A stretch of DNA of 64,000 nt from Terebella lapidaria (Eukaryota > Annelida > Polychaeta > Terebellida > Terebellidae), in contig OX424559.1 in the NCBI GenBank assembly GCA_949152475.1, forward strand, positions 35,881,119-35,945,118, written 5' to 3'. The notes under the pieces are model-generated. The model worked only from the letters and a program-made list of their open reading frames with translations. It had not been told where the DNA came from and searched no databases. Every line of letters starts with the position of its first letter. The first letter of the stretch is position 1. Position numbers and translations under genes: made by a program. Below are positions 38,856 to 61,171 of this stretch, piece by piece.

Positions 38856-40950
38856 ATTATTCATTCACAGACGCACTCCAATATTCATGCACTCAGGTTC
38901 ACCCACCAATATTCACTAATACGCGCCACCAAGACTATACTAGTATTTACTTATAATACTATTTTAACACCGTGTACTAGAAATTCACTGATAAATTTTA
39001 CAATTTTGGCACCGATATTTCATCATATGACAAGCAGGTGCAAGCACGAACTGTACAATGTTATTATTACTATAGGGACACCCTACAGAGAAACACCACC
39101 CCTGCCCCTACTCCACCATCAGGGGTACAACATCGGGGGTACAACAACAGGCATGCATAACCCAAACTCGTCTTTACAAAATAGCAAAAGATGTTGGAAT
39201 ATGTGGTGTGCGCCTATGTGGCGGCTTCAGAAGGAAAATTATAAAATAGTTTACATCTAGGCGCATGCGCCTTTATATTTGTATATAGACGCATATCCAT
39301 TGATAGGCATATGCACACTTCGGCTGATAGAGCTAATCACAAATTGAACAGGAAAAGAAGGTATAATCACAATTATTTCAAATATTTTTTGAGCAGTATT
39401 CCAATCAATCCTGTACACTCCTAAAAATTAGCTTACAACTGGCCAACAACCTATCAAAACATTTCAGAAAAATTCAAACTAAGATACTTGTGAATACCCA
39501 CATCACTTCCGTATTCAGAGACAAATTTTGAACTCTGGCAACCTCATCGGACTATACACAAGACCACAGGAAAAAAAACAATGGATGGTTATTTTTAAAC
39601 ATTTGAGCTATATACTTAGTATATATATATTCGTGGTGCATTCCATTCATTCCTGAAGTTCGTTTTCTTGGTGTGAAGATATTGGCCCTTCAATTTTTCT
39701 ATAATGAATATGTAATTTGTTTCGACTTACATTGACATAAATTGTGGTATTAGGGTAGTTTCATCAGCACGACTTGTTATAGTCGTATGTACGATTCCGA
39801 GTCAGTCACTGGAACGGGACCTTGTCAAAAACTCATGACTCACTGCATTGACACTGTTCACTGCAACTGAGTTTGGATAGGCACGGAAATCTAAGTGCGC
39901 GTATACGGATGATAATAATCGGCAAATTTAATTTATCTGTATTGAAGCCTATAAAAGCAGGTAGACGCCAACACACATCCTGGAACAGTGCAATAGCATC
40001 AACTCTGTGGCCTTTTAGCTCGTGACATGACACTTTTGTACTTATCATACACTTGTCTGATGGGGTTTGTTTCGGATTAATGAATAGTTTCCATATGTTT
40101 TTCGATAGTTATATACCAGTCGAATTCCGTCATTTGTACAGTGTGAACGATTGTAGGCCTATACATTGCTTTCCCTGATGACGCCAGAATATTTTTAGAT
40201 TGAAATGTCTCAATGATTCTGGATTCGTTTATCGCATTCAAGTTATGTATGTATATTTTTCTATATCATATGAGTATCAATCAAGCCTACACTTAATTAT
40301 TCAGCGTATGCATACATATAACACACATATCTCATAAATCGAAGCTTTTTGCTGCAATAATGCTTCATAAATATCTGCCAAAGTTGTCATATATTTTAAT
40401 CTGAATACCACAAACAGATAAAAATACAATAGTGGAATCGCTCATGTGGACTTACCCGCTCTGCCCGCTTATACTGTATACCGAAAGGATTTTTGAACCT
40501 TGGAACAACAGTTGTTCATCACATTTGATCTGTGTGATTTGGTAACCCACCAGTTTTAAGGCTCGTGTTGTATTCTCCAGAAATTGTGGTAATGTCAATG
40601 AGGGATAACTACAAAAGCCCATCTCTGTCTATATTAGAAAGAGGCAAACACACATTACGCAGTTCGATGGTTACGTATAGGGCATTAGGGCAGGCTTGCT
40701 TGAACCCCATGGGTTTAAACTTCTACCCCCTCCCCCAATTCTTTCTTACTTACGATGTCGAAAAATCTGTCGGAAATTATATTCCACAACGAAACATGTT
40801 TGTGCAAGCCGTGCAAAGATATCATACAGTTCATGTAATGTAGTATTCTAGTATTTTATTTTATCGTGAAATCTCCGGCGGTCGAATTCAGCAGACCAAA
40901 TGTCGATGACGGCAGGGTAGGGAGGGATGTAGGGTAGTTTGAGCTCGAGA

Positions 40951-41411
40951 AAAATCGGCCCATGTAGCGCAGCATACTATTTCTTCTAAATTCAATGAAG
41001 ATTAAAAATGTGCCAAACGGATTAAATATGTGGGTTTATATTAATATTAATATATTAAATTCAGTGGGTGAAGTAGTATTAGAAGAGTGAGGTGCGCTAC
41101 TTGGGCCGAAAAATCTGTAATGTTCATAGGGAAAAACTTCATCGGTACTCCCCAACTCTGCGATATAATCGTCTTAGTCACAATGAGCAATAGTACTATC
41201 GTGAAAACAAAACGAGTACTACTCCTGCATGGTATCACTCTATATAATGTTGTATCAATATGATATAGCATAGAAATTTCGGCCCAAGTAGCGCACCTTA
41301 GTCTGTACTACTCACCTACTGAATGTATACCATATTTAATTCGTCTGGCACATTTTTAATCTTCATTGAATTTAGAAGAAATAGTAAGCTGCGCTACATG
41401 GGCCGAAATTT
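40951..41411. mobile_element. Small fold-back element (MITE), 0.46 kb
   Basis: The two halves are reverse complements over most of their length: outer AAATCGGCCCATGTAGCGCA with AAATTTCGGCCCATGTAGCG reversed, and an inner second pair reading GGTGCGCTACTTGGGCCGA. Each arm therefore ends in the same GCGCTAC(A/T)(T/G)GGGCC motif, giving a palindrome inside a palindrome. No coding capacity. Confidence 0.75.
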
Positions 41412-43320
41412 CAATAAGTATTAGATAATGGGCGAGACGCAGGTCATTATTAGAAACGAAGGACTTTCGAGGCGAAGCTTAATGAATGCCTGCTATTAGG
41501 TCATTATTGCAAATGATAACCTTCATCGAGGTTCATTCGGCAAAAATAAAGACCTCTGTAAAACAATACAAGCATCCATTAACTTACTGGATGGAGTGTG
41601 AACGTACTCGAAGTATCTATACACATCATATGCTCTGAGCAACAGATACACGAAAATTGGTCCGAGACAATTCCCTGGCAGTGTAACCGTGCATTGCAAA
41701 TGTCGATTTGGTTGTTTTATGCGCGGCCCCTTAACGACTACGACTAATGGGGTACGACTAAGCTAATAGTCGTGCTGGTGAAACTACCCTATTAAAACGG
41801 TACGCTTAATTGGAAAACGTGATAACGTTTTCCTGGTTGACATTTGTTTGCTTTATTTCATGTTTTTTTTACCTTAGATTGATAAGAAAACAAACGTATA
41901 TAAGAGCAGAAATACACCTCTTGTTATTAAAGTCGAACATGCACCAAACAAAAGAGATCAGAAGAGACTGGGCAACAACTTTGCGGTGATGTGAAGTGAG
42001 TCTCGGATAACCGTGTAGAATATACCAGCGAGAGGCAAGTGACAATACCATTGCAGTACTTTGATGTAACATCAAATAGTGAATCACTAGCGCAGCATAA
42101 TTAATTATGTGGATGAATGAATTAACTCGCCAAAGGCCTCTGGGTCACTTACGTAGTAGTATACTGTTTATGAGTGTCAGGGTAGTTACTGCTAAGAGAA
42201 CTAAACACAGACAACAAGTGAGTAGAGTAATTTACCACTACTAAATACGAATGTACTACATATGAATGCTGACAAATATTTGGTACACGATTCACTTAAA
42301 AAATATTTGTACATGTGTGTCAGCAAATGAAGGAATAGTTCGACATCATAAACTCATGAATAATAGATTTTTGATAACTGTTGTTTCGTCCGAAGCTTTG
42401 TTGCTTGAAGACGGTCGGGTTACTAACGTCTTGCAGGATTTAGTCAATTTAAAAAAGAAGTTAACTCATAATAAACAAAATTCCTCCTATGTATTTTATC
42501 AGCATACACTTATACTCTTGTCAATATTATTATGGTGTATTTGCAAAATTTTGAAGAATTATCAATAACTCCTGTCATACCCCTGCCAAATAATCTTCTT
42601 CAAAGTGTATTAGTTCATGATATTTGAACCTGATACACAAATTTCCTATTATGCACAGGTTATGTGCAATTGTGTTACAGTGGACTCCATTTTCTGTGTC
42701 TATCATTTCGAACACATCACTCTTTAGAGCCATGACTAATCTGTAAAAAGACAGGATGAACTGAATTTGGATAGTGTATACTAATAATCATACACAATCA
42801 TATGGTTATACACAAAATTGAGACAGTGTAATCTCAATTTTTTGTATAAACAAATCTCCAAACATCGAGTAACACGTATAACGAGATCTGAAACATTAAC
42901 AAAGTTTCCTTATACATGTAAGGCTGTAAGCGTACCATTCTTATATGGCGTACTCTAGCATGAGTTTGATTATTGAGTACAAGGTTTGATTTGCTACAGA
43001 AAAAAAAATATACAAGTTACATGAAATTTTGTGGCTCATTTAGTGTTATTGCATAGCATATTCAAGTGGTCATGCGGACATAACAAATTCAGCGACCATT
43101 TATTGTTGGACCTATTTAGCTGTTATGATGAAGAGTCGTGACGTGACGTCTCAAGTGCCCAACAGGCAAGTCATTATGTCCCCTCACTGCAGACTGGTGA
43201 CATAAGACATACATGTAACAACCAGTGACATACCACAGTATTGTACAGATATTGGATGTTGAGGAGTCCAATTTACAGCATGCGGGGGTGAAGAAATGTC
43301 ATATTGGCCGAGGCGTCCGT

Positions 43321-43610
43321 CGAGGTCAATATGACATTTCTGAATCCCGTAAACTGTATATTGGACGATTTTCAACATCCAACATTTGCTATATTATTTA
43401 CGCAGTCAAAACGAACAAAAGCCACGTTCTTTTTTGTTGGGAGAAACCCAGGGTGGGGTCAATATGTCGAGGTCAATATGACATTTCTGAATCCCGTAAA
43501 CTGTATATTGGACGACTCTCAACATCCAACATTTGCTATATTTTTTACGCAGTCAAAACGAACAAAAGCCACGTTCTTTTTTGTTGGGAGAAACCCAGGG
43601 TGGGGAAAAC
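43321..43610 (+). repeat. Tandem duplication, 147-bp period
   Basis: The segment starting CGAGGTCAATATGACATTTC at 43321 is repeated at 43468 almost without change, ending in the same AACCCAGGGTGGGG. A short inverted copy of AATGTCATATTGGCC lies just before it. The open frames on either strand are products of the repeat. Confidence 0.85.
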
Positions 43611-44248
43611 CCACATGTAACACGCGCTCTGTTTGGCTGATCAGCACAATATTGTCTGATACACATTTTTGCCATCCAATATAGACTTTCGCCGTCCAAT
43701 ATAGAGTATTTAAAATTGTCACGTGTTATAAATCGTCTAATCAGGAATGTGCATACAACGAGAATACCACCAATTGAATAATATACCAATATAACACTGG
43801 TCAATATCTGACGGAAAGTCAAGGACACAACCCCAGACGCCCAAAACCAGCAAGCACAAATTCTATGTTCTATCAGACATACCCTAACATTTGCATCCCA
43901 CTATTCGGTCCAATATTGTTGATCGATATTACCAGCAGGATAAATGTGATACAAAAAAACTGTTTTCAGTCTATTGGAGTTTTGACCGGCCCCAAACGGT
44001 GAAACGGTGATAAATATTCTGGATAGATTTTCAAAAATTTGAAGCGATCAAGGGAACAAGCGCACAGTAAAGGAATCGATTCCGACAACGCTGATTTGTC
44101 CCACACCTTATGATATGTGAAAATAGTTTTAAATGTAAATAGAAACACCCAACGAAAAACAAAACGCAATAATTCCAACCATGGAAATATGAATTCGTTA
44201 CTGGCATAAATTATGTAAAGAATACAAATCATATGTCCTTTTTCCAGG

Positions 44249-53744
<9,496 letters not shown>

Positions 53745-53771
53745 AAGAGAAGAAACGCGCAGGACTGCATG

Positions 53772-53777
53772 AATAAA
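53772..53777 (+). promoter_or_regulatory. Probable polyadenylation signal of receptor C
   Basis: AATAAA 28 nt after the TAG stop of receptor C would give a very short 3' UTR. Other candidates further downstream (near 54422) are possible. Confidence 0.45.
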
Positions 53778-54468
53778 TGTCCATACACTGCTTGATGGCA
53801 CAACACGGATGACATGACCAATAATCCGGATTGGCTAACAACACAATTGTAGATGATGCATCCTGTTAATGTGCAGAACATGTACTTAGCATATTTAGGC
53901 GCTTGCTGTTGTGATGATGATTGTTGAATTATATTATGTGTCATATATCTCGGAAGTTCGCAGGTTAGCCTTATCAATTGATGTATAATCCGTTATGCTG
54001 GTTTTGATTAATAATTATGCAGTGCGGGCAGATCGCATGTAGAAACCATGCACACTTGTACAAAGTATCCAGTCTGATCCAAACTGTCCAAGAAAGCTTG
54101 AAAAAGTGTTCTCATTCTCTACGATGTGTCTCCCATTAGACTACAATGCTGGGGAAACCCATCTCGTGCTCAAATTGGAAATGTTTATGGGATTGTAATA
54201 TTCTCTACCAAAACTGAAGATAATGTGCGATAAATGTATGCAGCATTGTTTTAAATGCGAGATGAGATATCCTCAGCACGAATCTCCTGATCAGGACTGA
54301 GTCTTCAGGCGAGGTCCAGGTTTGAAGACAACTTCTCATGTGAAATCTGGCATACAATCAGCTTTTTAGGTTTGACGTTTCCAATACATATGCATCGTTC
54401 TCTATTGTAGCATTTTCACACAATAAACTTGTTTCTTCAGAGACACTAAATTCCAAAAATATCTAGGG

Positions 54469-55947
54469 TGGGCTTACAGCGCCCCCGAACCCCCAGACCG
54501 CATAACACCTTGCAACATATCTTAAGTCGGTGACGACCTATTTCTTTTGTCTAGGGGTCAGGTCATGTTATTGTCACCGACTTGAGCTCAGATTTTTTAG
54601 ACAAAACCTCGACATTCTGTAAGAATTTCTGCAATATGAGGAACACATACAGTAACTGAGGGGGATGATACGATGTCCGAGATACAACTGCCCATTTATG
54701 TAATTCACAAATGTTAGTAGCAATTAATATTCTCCAGAAATAAGGTTTGTTCCGCCGATATTTACCCCAATTTCGACACGGTGATCACAATCATCGTCAT
54801 TTTCAAGAACTTATGGACATTGCGTTTCAATAATCTCTACACGGGGGTGACGATAATCATCTCAGGTTTCACACATCCGATGCATTTGCACAAATATATT
54901 GTAATTTTTCAGTTATTCCTCAATTACTCCACATGTTTGTCGTGTCACAGATTTGAGTCAAGCGTCACCGACTTAGGTATACATTTTATAGAGTATAACA
55001 TACACATTCTGTAAGTGAGTGCAAGTGTACAATGAGTCCTTATGGTTATAGCGATATCATATTCGTGGTATCATGGTCCGCATGTAGTAATATATTGTGT
55101 AGTATACATCCCAACAACATTTCGTAAGACCGGGTTAATGATATAATTATTTTTCGAAGCTGCAGCTTCGACTGGGACCACTATGTGACTGGGGCCACAT
55201 TATGAATTGCTATTGCGAATTTCCTATTATGAATTCGAGCATAACTATGAAAAGAAACTAATATAAACATTTACTTTATGATGTTGTAATACAGACCGTT
55301 GATTGAACATCGGTGGTGGCTACTGCTTTTTACGTTTTTTTCGTGGAGAGATACCAGTTCTTTTCTGGAAAACTAACATCTTAAGTCGGTGACGCTTGAC
55401 TCAAATCTGTGACACGACAGACATGTGGAGTAATTTAGGAATAAATGAAAAATTACAATATATTTGTGAAAATGCATCGGGTGTGTGAAACCTGAGATGA
55501 TTATCGTCACCCCCGTGTAGAGATTATTGAAATACAATGTCCGGAAGTTTTTGAAAATGACAATGAATGTGATCGCCGTGTCAAAATTGGGGTAAATATC
55601 GGCGGAAGAAACCTTATATCTGGGGAATATCAACCGCTACTAACATTTGTAAATTAAATACACGGGCAGTAGTATCTCGGACATCGTATCATCCCCCTCA
55701 GTTACTCTATATATGCATCAAATTGCAGAAATTGAATTTTTCTTAGCGTGTGTCGATTTTATGTCCAAAAAATCTGAGCTCAAGTCGGTGACAATAACAT
55801 GACCTGAACCCTAGACAAAAGAAATAGGTCAGTCACCGCCTTATGATATACGCTACGCTCGCTCACACTATTTCAAGATTACGTACATTTAAGAAGAGCA
55901 CCCCCCCCCCCCCCCCATATTCAAAAATCCTGGATCCGCCCCTGAGA
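54469..55947 (-). mobile_element. CAGGGGCGGATCC repeat split by a fold-back insertion
   Basis: The outer repeat (54469-about 54530 and about 55846-55947) matches the reverse of the unit at 37388-37530, which runs straight through the same point. The interruption, 54531-55845, is a separate fold-back element listed next. A run of about 16 C lies inside the right outer piece. Confidence 0.7.
54531..55845. mobile_element. Fold-back element, about 1.3 kb, TIR CTTAAGTCGGTGAC
   Basis: Arms 54531-54977 and 55381-55845 are reverse complements with modest divergence. Each arm both begins and ends with AAGTCGGTGACG-type motifs, so the motif occurs four or more times. ATAT occurs at both junctions (54527-54530, 55846-55849) and may be the target duplication. 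The 400-bp centre has no coding frame. Confidence 0.75.
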
Positions 55948-55949
55948 TG

Positions 55950-56152
55950 CATATTGACTGAGATGTACTCGGAGCAGACACACTCAAAGCGCTCTGTACA
56001 ACACCCATTATCAATCGGTACCCATTTTAATCCTGGGTGGAGTTAGATACATAAGCGGTAAATTCCCTCGTCAAAGGACACTAGTGAAACAGCACAGCAG
56101 ACTCGAACCCATTATTTTTGGATTACGAGTCCGACGCCTTATCCACAAACCA
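55950..56152 (-). mobile_element. tRNA-derived SINE with MetaSINE-like core
   Basis: On the minus strand, 56152-56080 resembles a tRNA: A box TGGTTTGTGGATAAGG, an anticodon-arm-like GTCGGACTCGTAATCC and B box GGGTTCGAGTCTG. It is followed by a conserved body (CACTAGTGTCCTTTGACGAG, then CTCCACCCAGGATTAAAATG, GGGTACC, GAGCGCTTTGAG). This layout is that of tRNA-SINEs sharing the animal-wide Meta domain; the family is from memory. Paired stems are too degraded for a functional tRNA. Confidence 0.6.
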
Positions 56153-56359
56153 AAGTTTGATGATACCAATAAGCGAGATCGTAGTTCCGGGCGCGCATTG
56201 ACCTGTGGGAAATGTCATAGGTCACGGCACATAAACAAACCCACGTGGTGGGATGACTTGCATTTGACAGGTGGTGTTATTTTGCGATCGGGCGATCATA
56301 TCATTCATTGTTTCTGCCACAAATTACTGGATTCATTTTCAGTGTAATATTCTGTGAAA

Positions 56360-59300
56360 ATGACAACTTTTGATGACTTTCGTATGTGGAAAAGGGACAG
56401 ATTGCAGAAATATTTGAGGGACAGAGGACTGTCGTGTCAAGGAAAAAAGGAGGAGCTTGCTGCCATTTGTTTTGGTGCATATTATTTTGATGTACCAGTG
56501 AAGCCAAGTGCTAAAGATCAAGAAAAGGAACGATCCGAGAGATACCGTGCTCTTCTGGATATTGAAGGTACCCAACTGCCGGACCCGTTCAGTGACATGC
56601 CGAATGGATGGGTTGGAGAAGCCAAAGGTGTCACTTTGTGGCCCCCCACCATGTATGGGGACCTGTCGGAATATCTTGTGGCCAAGGGTGAAAGGGAGCT
56701 CAGAGAAAGACTTCTCACTGACTATAAGGAAGGCAAAGCCTATTCTTATTTTGATTCAAAATGGCTCGAAGAAATTTATTATAATGATATCTCTCCAGAC
56801 TCCCCTTACTGCTTCCTGAAATCAGAATGTTGTCCATCAATGAGGGTGTCTAATGATCCACACAACATATGGATTTGCATTAAAAAGAAAACCGGCAAAG
56901 TGATGAGTGGATATTGTACATGTTTTGCAGGGTACCACGACAATTGTGATCAATTTATATTGTTTTCCCGTTGGAAGCTTTTACTAAAAATTGTTCAAGT
57001 TTCGTTTTCCTTTTTTCGTATTGTTTTTTTCCCCGTTAAGTTGACTATTTGTTTTCAGATGAAATTGGCGCATTGGATGATATAATTTTCTGTAAGCCGA
57101 CAAAAGTAAGTAATGTACATGTAATGGAGTAATGTTCCTCATTCATACCAGGGTACAAAAAAGTTACATCATCCGTTCATTTCATTGAAACAAGACCACA
57201 TGTAGTTATGGATATGTATAATTGTTTGATTCTTACACGCCTGATCTATATGTAGCCACATTCATTTAAATCGATAATGCATATACATCTAAACATGCTG
57301 CTTTTTTAAACTGGATAGTGAAGTTGCTGAAGGTCTACATGTATTAAAATGTACATATTCCCAATGAGGCCAATCAGTATGATCATTTAACCTTTATCCT
57401 AAAAAAATTGCCTGCATAATTATGATCGAGTTTACATCTGCAAACCTGGTAATATGAATGCCATATGCACTTTGGGTATTGTTTTCATTCGTATTGTTGT
57501 ATTTTATATTGTTTTATAAATTTCATGTAACACCAGTTATGTTTAACTGATTCATTTTATTATTCTATGCAGACTGGGAGCATCTTGCAACCACATAGCA
57601 GCAGTCCTCTTCAAACTTGATTTTGCATGGCAGAAAGGATTCACCAGCCGAGCTTGCACATCTCTGCCACAAGCATGGGGACAGGCTTCAGGTTAGAAAT
57701 GTGCTGCTATTAACAATGGTTTTCAATGGTGTTATCAGTCTGACCACTGTTAGAAACAGGGAACTTTCTTTAGTAAAACTTTAGTGTTACATGTACATGT
57801 TTTTTCAAAATTATTGATACAATTTGCAGGAACACAGAAAAAGCTGGAGCCAAAAAGAGTCGTGGACATGCAATGGAGGAAACCTCACTATTCAAAACAA
57901 CACAATGGTGAAGAAACCACTATAAACCCTATGTGCAGACAGTTATTCTCTCCCGAGGAGAGAACGCAGGAAACTCCATCTCTTGAATCACTGATGGGGA
58001 GGCTTCGGTATTCCAGTATGCCTCACCACAGCTGCAGCCTTCTTATGCGCCAGATCATGATATCAACGTTGAAGCTGAGGTGGAGGTGGAGACTTCCATT
58101 GGATTGCCTCCTTCCCTGAAAGAAATGGTGAAGCTCTATGGCGGCACGTGGACCGATTCTATGCCGAGCATAACTGCCTCCACTATTACAGTACTTGAGA
58201 GTGCAACCATTGGTCAGAGTGAAAGTGATCTCTGGAGAGAACAAAGGATCGGGAGGATCACCAGTTCAACTGCTCACCATGTGTTGACCAAGGGACGTAA
58301 ACTTGTGAGAAAAGTTGATGTTGGCAATATGGATAACATTGTTGATATCATAATTGGCAATAAGTCAGTGGATCCAAACTTGCATTCACTTAAGTATGGT
58401 CGAACCATGGAACCGGTAGCACGGAAGAAATATAAAGAACTGATGGGTAAAAATGGACATGTAAATGTACAAACTAGAACCTGTGGACTGTTTGTTCATC
58501 CAAATTATATATTCCTGGGAGCAAGTCCTGACGCGGTGGTGACTTGTGATTGCTGTGGCACTGGGTTGTTGGAAATAAAGTGTCCTTCAGGACTTGCACA
58601 TACAGATCCTGCGAAATCACTACCATTGTATATGCACCGTGACAAGAGTGACAAACTCAGTTTGAAACGCAATCATCAGTATTGCTCTCAAGTGGCCACA
58701 CATTTGGCTGTTACTGGCTATGACTGGTGCGACTTCTTTGTGTACACAGCACATGGATTCTGCCTTGAGAGAATAACTAGGAAGGAACTGTTGTCATTGA
58801 TGACAGAGATTGAGCAGATGTCGAAAGTAGTGTTCACATTATATATCTTGCCAGAGTTGATCGCAAGCACAACAGATGGTATGTGGACATTTTTTTAGCT
58901 TACCGGTCCATACATGTATGGGCCGATAAGCTATTGTCATGGTTTTTCGTCCGTCGTCCGTCCGTCCATCCGTCGTCTGTCCGGCAAATAACTTTTTTTT
59001 TGCCTTGATGAATTTTTCTGAAAATTTACTAAAACATTCTTTGGGCTAATATCCTGAGCCGTTTTTTTCGTTTTTTTTTTATTGAATCGTTCTTGCCGAA
59101 AAATGCCGAAAAAACAATTTTGGACTTTGGTGGCCATTTTCTCAAAAACTGTCTGATCATTTTTGAGATTTTTATTTTAAAATATTCCTCTAAATAATGT
59201 ACCTCTATGATGTGTATAAGTTTCGTTACCCTTGAATCGCCAGTTTGCGTGTGGTGGCCATTTTGATTTTTTGATGGGTCAGCCAAAAAAATTGTTCAGC

Positions 59301-60685
59301 CCAAATCGCGTTACTATCCATTTTGGGTCATTTCAAGCAGAAAACAAATTTCACCCTTTGGAAAAAAATTTGGACTTGAAAATTTTCACAAATTTTTTCC
59401 TTCATAATGGGAGCTACCGGAACTGTACTCATAGAACGCTTAGGATAGAGCTTAGATATTAGCACTTTCAAATGGGAAGTTATATATGGCGACTTGTGTG
59501 GTGACCTTGAATTTGACCTTTGATGACTTTGAAAGGTCAAAATAGCCTTTTTATAGTAAGGATGCCCAAATTTGCCTCTACAGATGAAATACTTGTAGGT
59601 AGAGCTTATGTTTGCATTATGGACACATAGAAGACCTATATGGCACAAAATAAAACCTTGAGCTTGACCTCGGATGACCTTGAGTGCTAAATGTCTGGTG
59701 TGGAATGTGTAAATTGGCCTCAGCGGCCTAAACTATTGCACCTAGAGAGATATTATGTGCCAATACTTATACTGTATCTTGGAGAATTCCAGGAGTTAAC
59801 TAAGCTCCCATTGTGAATGAAAAATTGGGTTATAAGTCTTGTTGCCTTTGAAACGACTGTCTGTGACTATATGTCATTAACGAAAAAAAAATTTCAAGAT
59901 GTAACTTGAATTTGTATCATAGTCCATACAGAAATGTGTGTTTGGCAACATTTACGAACATGTTTTGATGATAGTGTAACAATTTATGTTTTGGAAAATC
60001 AATACTCTGTGCAATTCTCATGATCTGCCGGTAAGCTACAGCACCCTTGGTGCTTTGTTTTAATCACTTGCTCAAACACATCATGTATTATCTCTTTTCT
60101 GAAAATGTCACAAATTAAACATTCACTCTATTGTCATCACACAGCCATCGGGGATCCTGCCTCGTCATCCACCATGGTCACGTCTTCGACCACGGCCTTG
60201 CTTGCTATGACCTCGACGTCCAAGACGGCCTCACCCACTATGACCTCGATGTCCAACATGGCCTCGCCCGCTACGGCCTTGACGTCCACCAGGGCCTCGC
60301 CCACTACGGCCTCAACGTCCATCAAGGCCTCGCCCACTACGGCCTTGATGTCCACCACGGACATGCCTGCTACGGTTTCGACGTCCACCACAGCCTCATC
60401 GTCTATCTTGGGGCGCCGTGCTGGTGATCTTGCAAGAACTTATGTGCCAAAAAAAAAAGACGAGTTTCAAAGTCTACAACAAAGCTGCGCAAGAAATCAC
60501 GGCCAATATATATGTCTGAAATCTGTGGAAAACAATGTAAAGATGACAGCGATCTTGTCACTGATAGTGAGAACAGTGTTGGATGTGATTCTTGCTACAA
60601 GTGGTTTCACTGGGGGTGTGTTGGATTTGATGGTATTGAGAATGGTGATGGTGATTGGTATTGTCTACACTGTTCAGATGAATAA
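56360..60685 (+). CDS. Transposon nuclease: SAP-SWIM-YqaJ-PHD protein (frame-broken)
   Basis: Exons: 56360-56931, 57573-57691, about 57831-58878, about 60145-60685. Order: SAP-like DNA-binding helix pair (residues about 9-35, LQKYLRDRGLSCQGKKEEL); a middle region; a SWIM zinc-binding motif reconstituted across the first intron (CTCFAGLGASCNHIA); YqaJ/lambda-exonuclease domain with GASPDAV and catalytic LLEIKCP (E-x-K) intact; 11-residue Ser/Thr/Ala repeats; a basic stretch; and a PHD finger (EICGKQC...GCDSC...WFHWGC...WYCLHC) closing at TAA 60683-60685, overlapped by AATAAA. Two frame changes: near 57990, and at a run of 10 A at 60449-60458, where one more A would give a PKKKRR nuclear-signal-like stretch joined to the PHD finger. 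A plausible role is nuclease or accessory function in transposition. The last intron hosts the repeat at 58897-60058. Confidence 0.7.
58897..60058 (+). mobile_element. Nested repeat, AGCTTACCGG ... CCGGTAAGCT
   Basis: Starts AGCTTACCGG and ends CCGGTAAGCT (60028-60037) followed by a hairpin AGCACCCTTGGTGCT. Near the start there is a local palindrome around TACATGTA and a (CGTCC)n-like tract. The interior is AT-rich and non-coding. It occupies the last intron of the nuclease gene, so it inserted into the ISL2EU element. The hairpin close to the 3' end recalls Helitrons, but I do not see a firm Helitron end. Confidence 0.55.
60200..60400 (+). repeat. Coding minisatellite, 33-bp units
   Basis: About six units similar to GCCTCGCCCACTACGGCCT... 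encode 11-residue repeats of the ASPTTASTSIK type in the nuclease frame. All six frames are open through the tract, which explains the long competing open frames on both strands. Confidence 0.8.
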
Positions 60686-61171
60686 AAAATGTATGAATCA
60701 GAAGCAAACTACCACAATTTGTTTATTATGCTCTCATCATTAATTGAGAAAATCAGACCTTGAATAAGTTCACATACTGGAATAGCTATCCCAATTATGT
60801 ATGTCACAATACAAGTTTACATGTACAAAAATAATCACCACACAATACATCTCTAAAATTGATGTTACCTTCGTACCACCAACTGAGTTAACCATGTTAA
60901 CTGGGCTGAGTGGGTTAATGTAAAGAGTGTGAAGAGGTCACTTGAAGTCAACCTCAAGGTCACCAAAATATGTCTTACAAATCTAACCCCGATGTACAAT
61001 TGTTTTCACCTCATACAGTAATTGGTGAATATCGGGTCTTTTTGGCATTGTACAGATATTCCTGGACACATGTATCTAGACGTAATACACAGAACAAACA
61101 TACGTATGCAGGTGAAATACAAAGTACAAAATAAATATAAGTAACATTGACTTTAGATGGAATTCATCTAC

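Larger units (their letters stand above)
36035..44248. other. Intergenic region upstream of receptor C
   Basis: No host gene recognised. Contains repeat fragments listed separately: the CAGGGGCGGATCC element (37388), CT microsatellite, LINE remnant (38195-38855), small fold-back (40951) and tandem duplication (43321). The first exon and promoter of receptor C should be near its right end; a CCAG acceptor immediately before the ATG at 44249 hints at an upstream noncoding exon. Confidence 0.4.

Noticed and set aside
43225-43828. Long overlapping frames with internal peptide duplication
   Set aside because: Explained by the 147-bp tandem duplication of non-coding sequence.
56080-56152. Possible tRNA gene with Thr CGT-like anticodon loop
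   Set aside because: The arms pair poorly and the sequence continues into a SINE body, so it is the tRNA-derived head of a SINE.
60137-60391. Minus-strand Val/Glu/Ala-rich frame
   Set aside because: Mirror of the 33-bp coding minisatellite of the nuclease gene.
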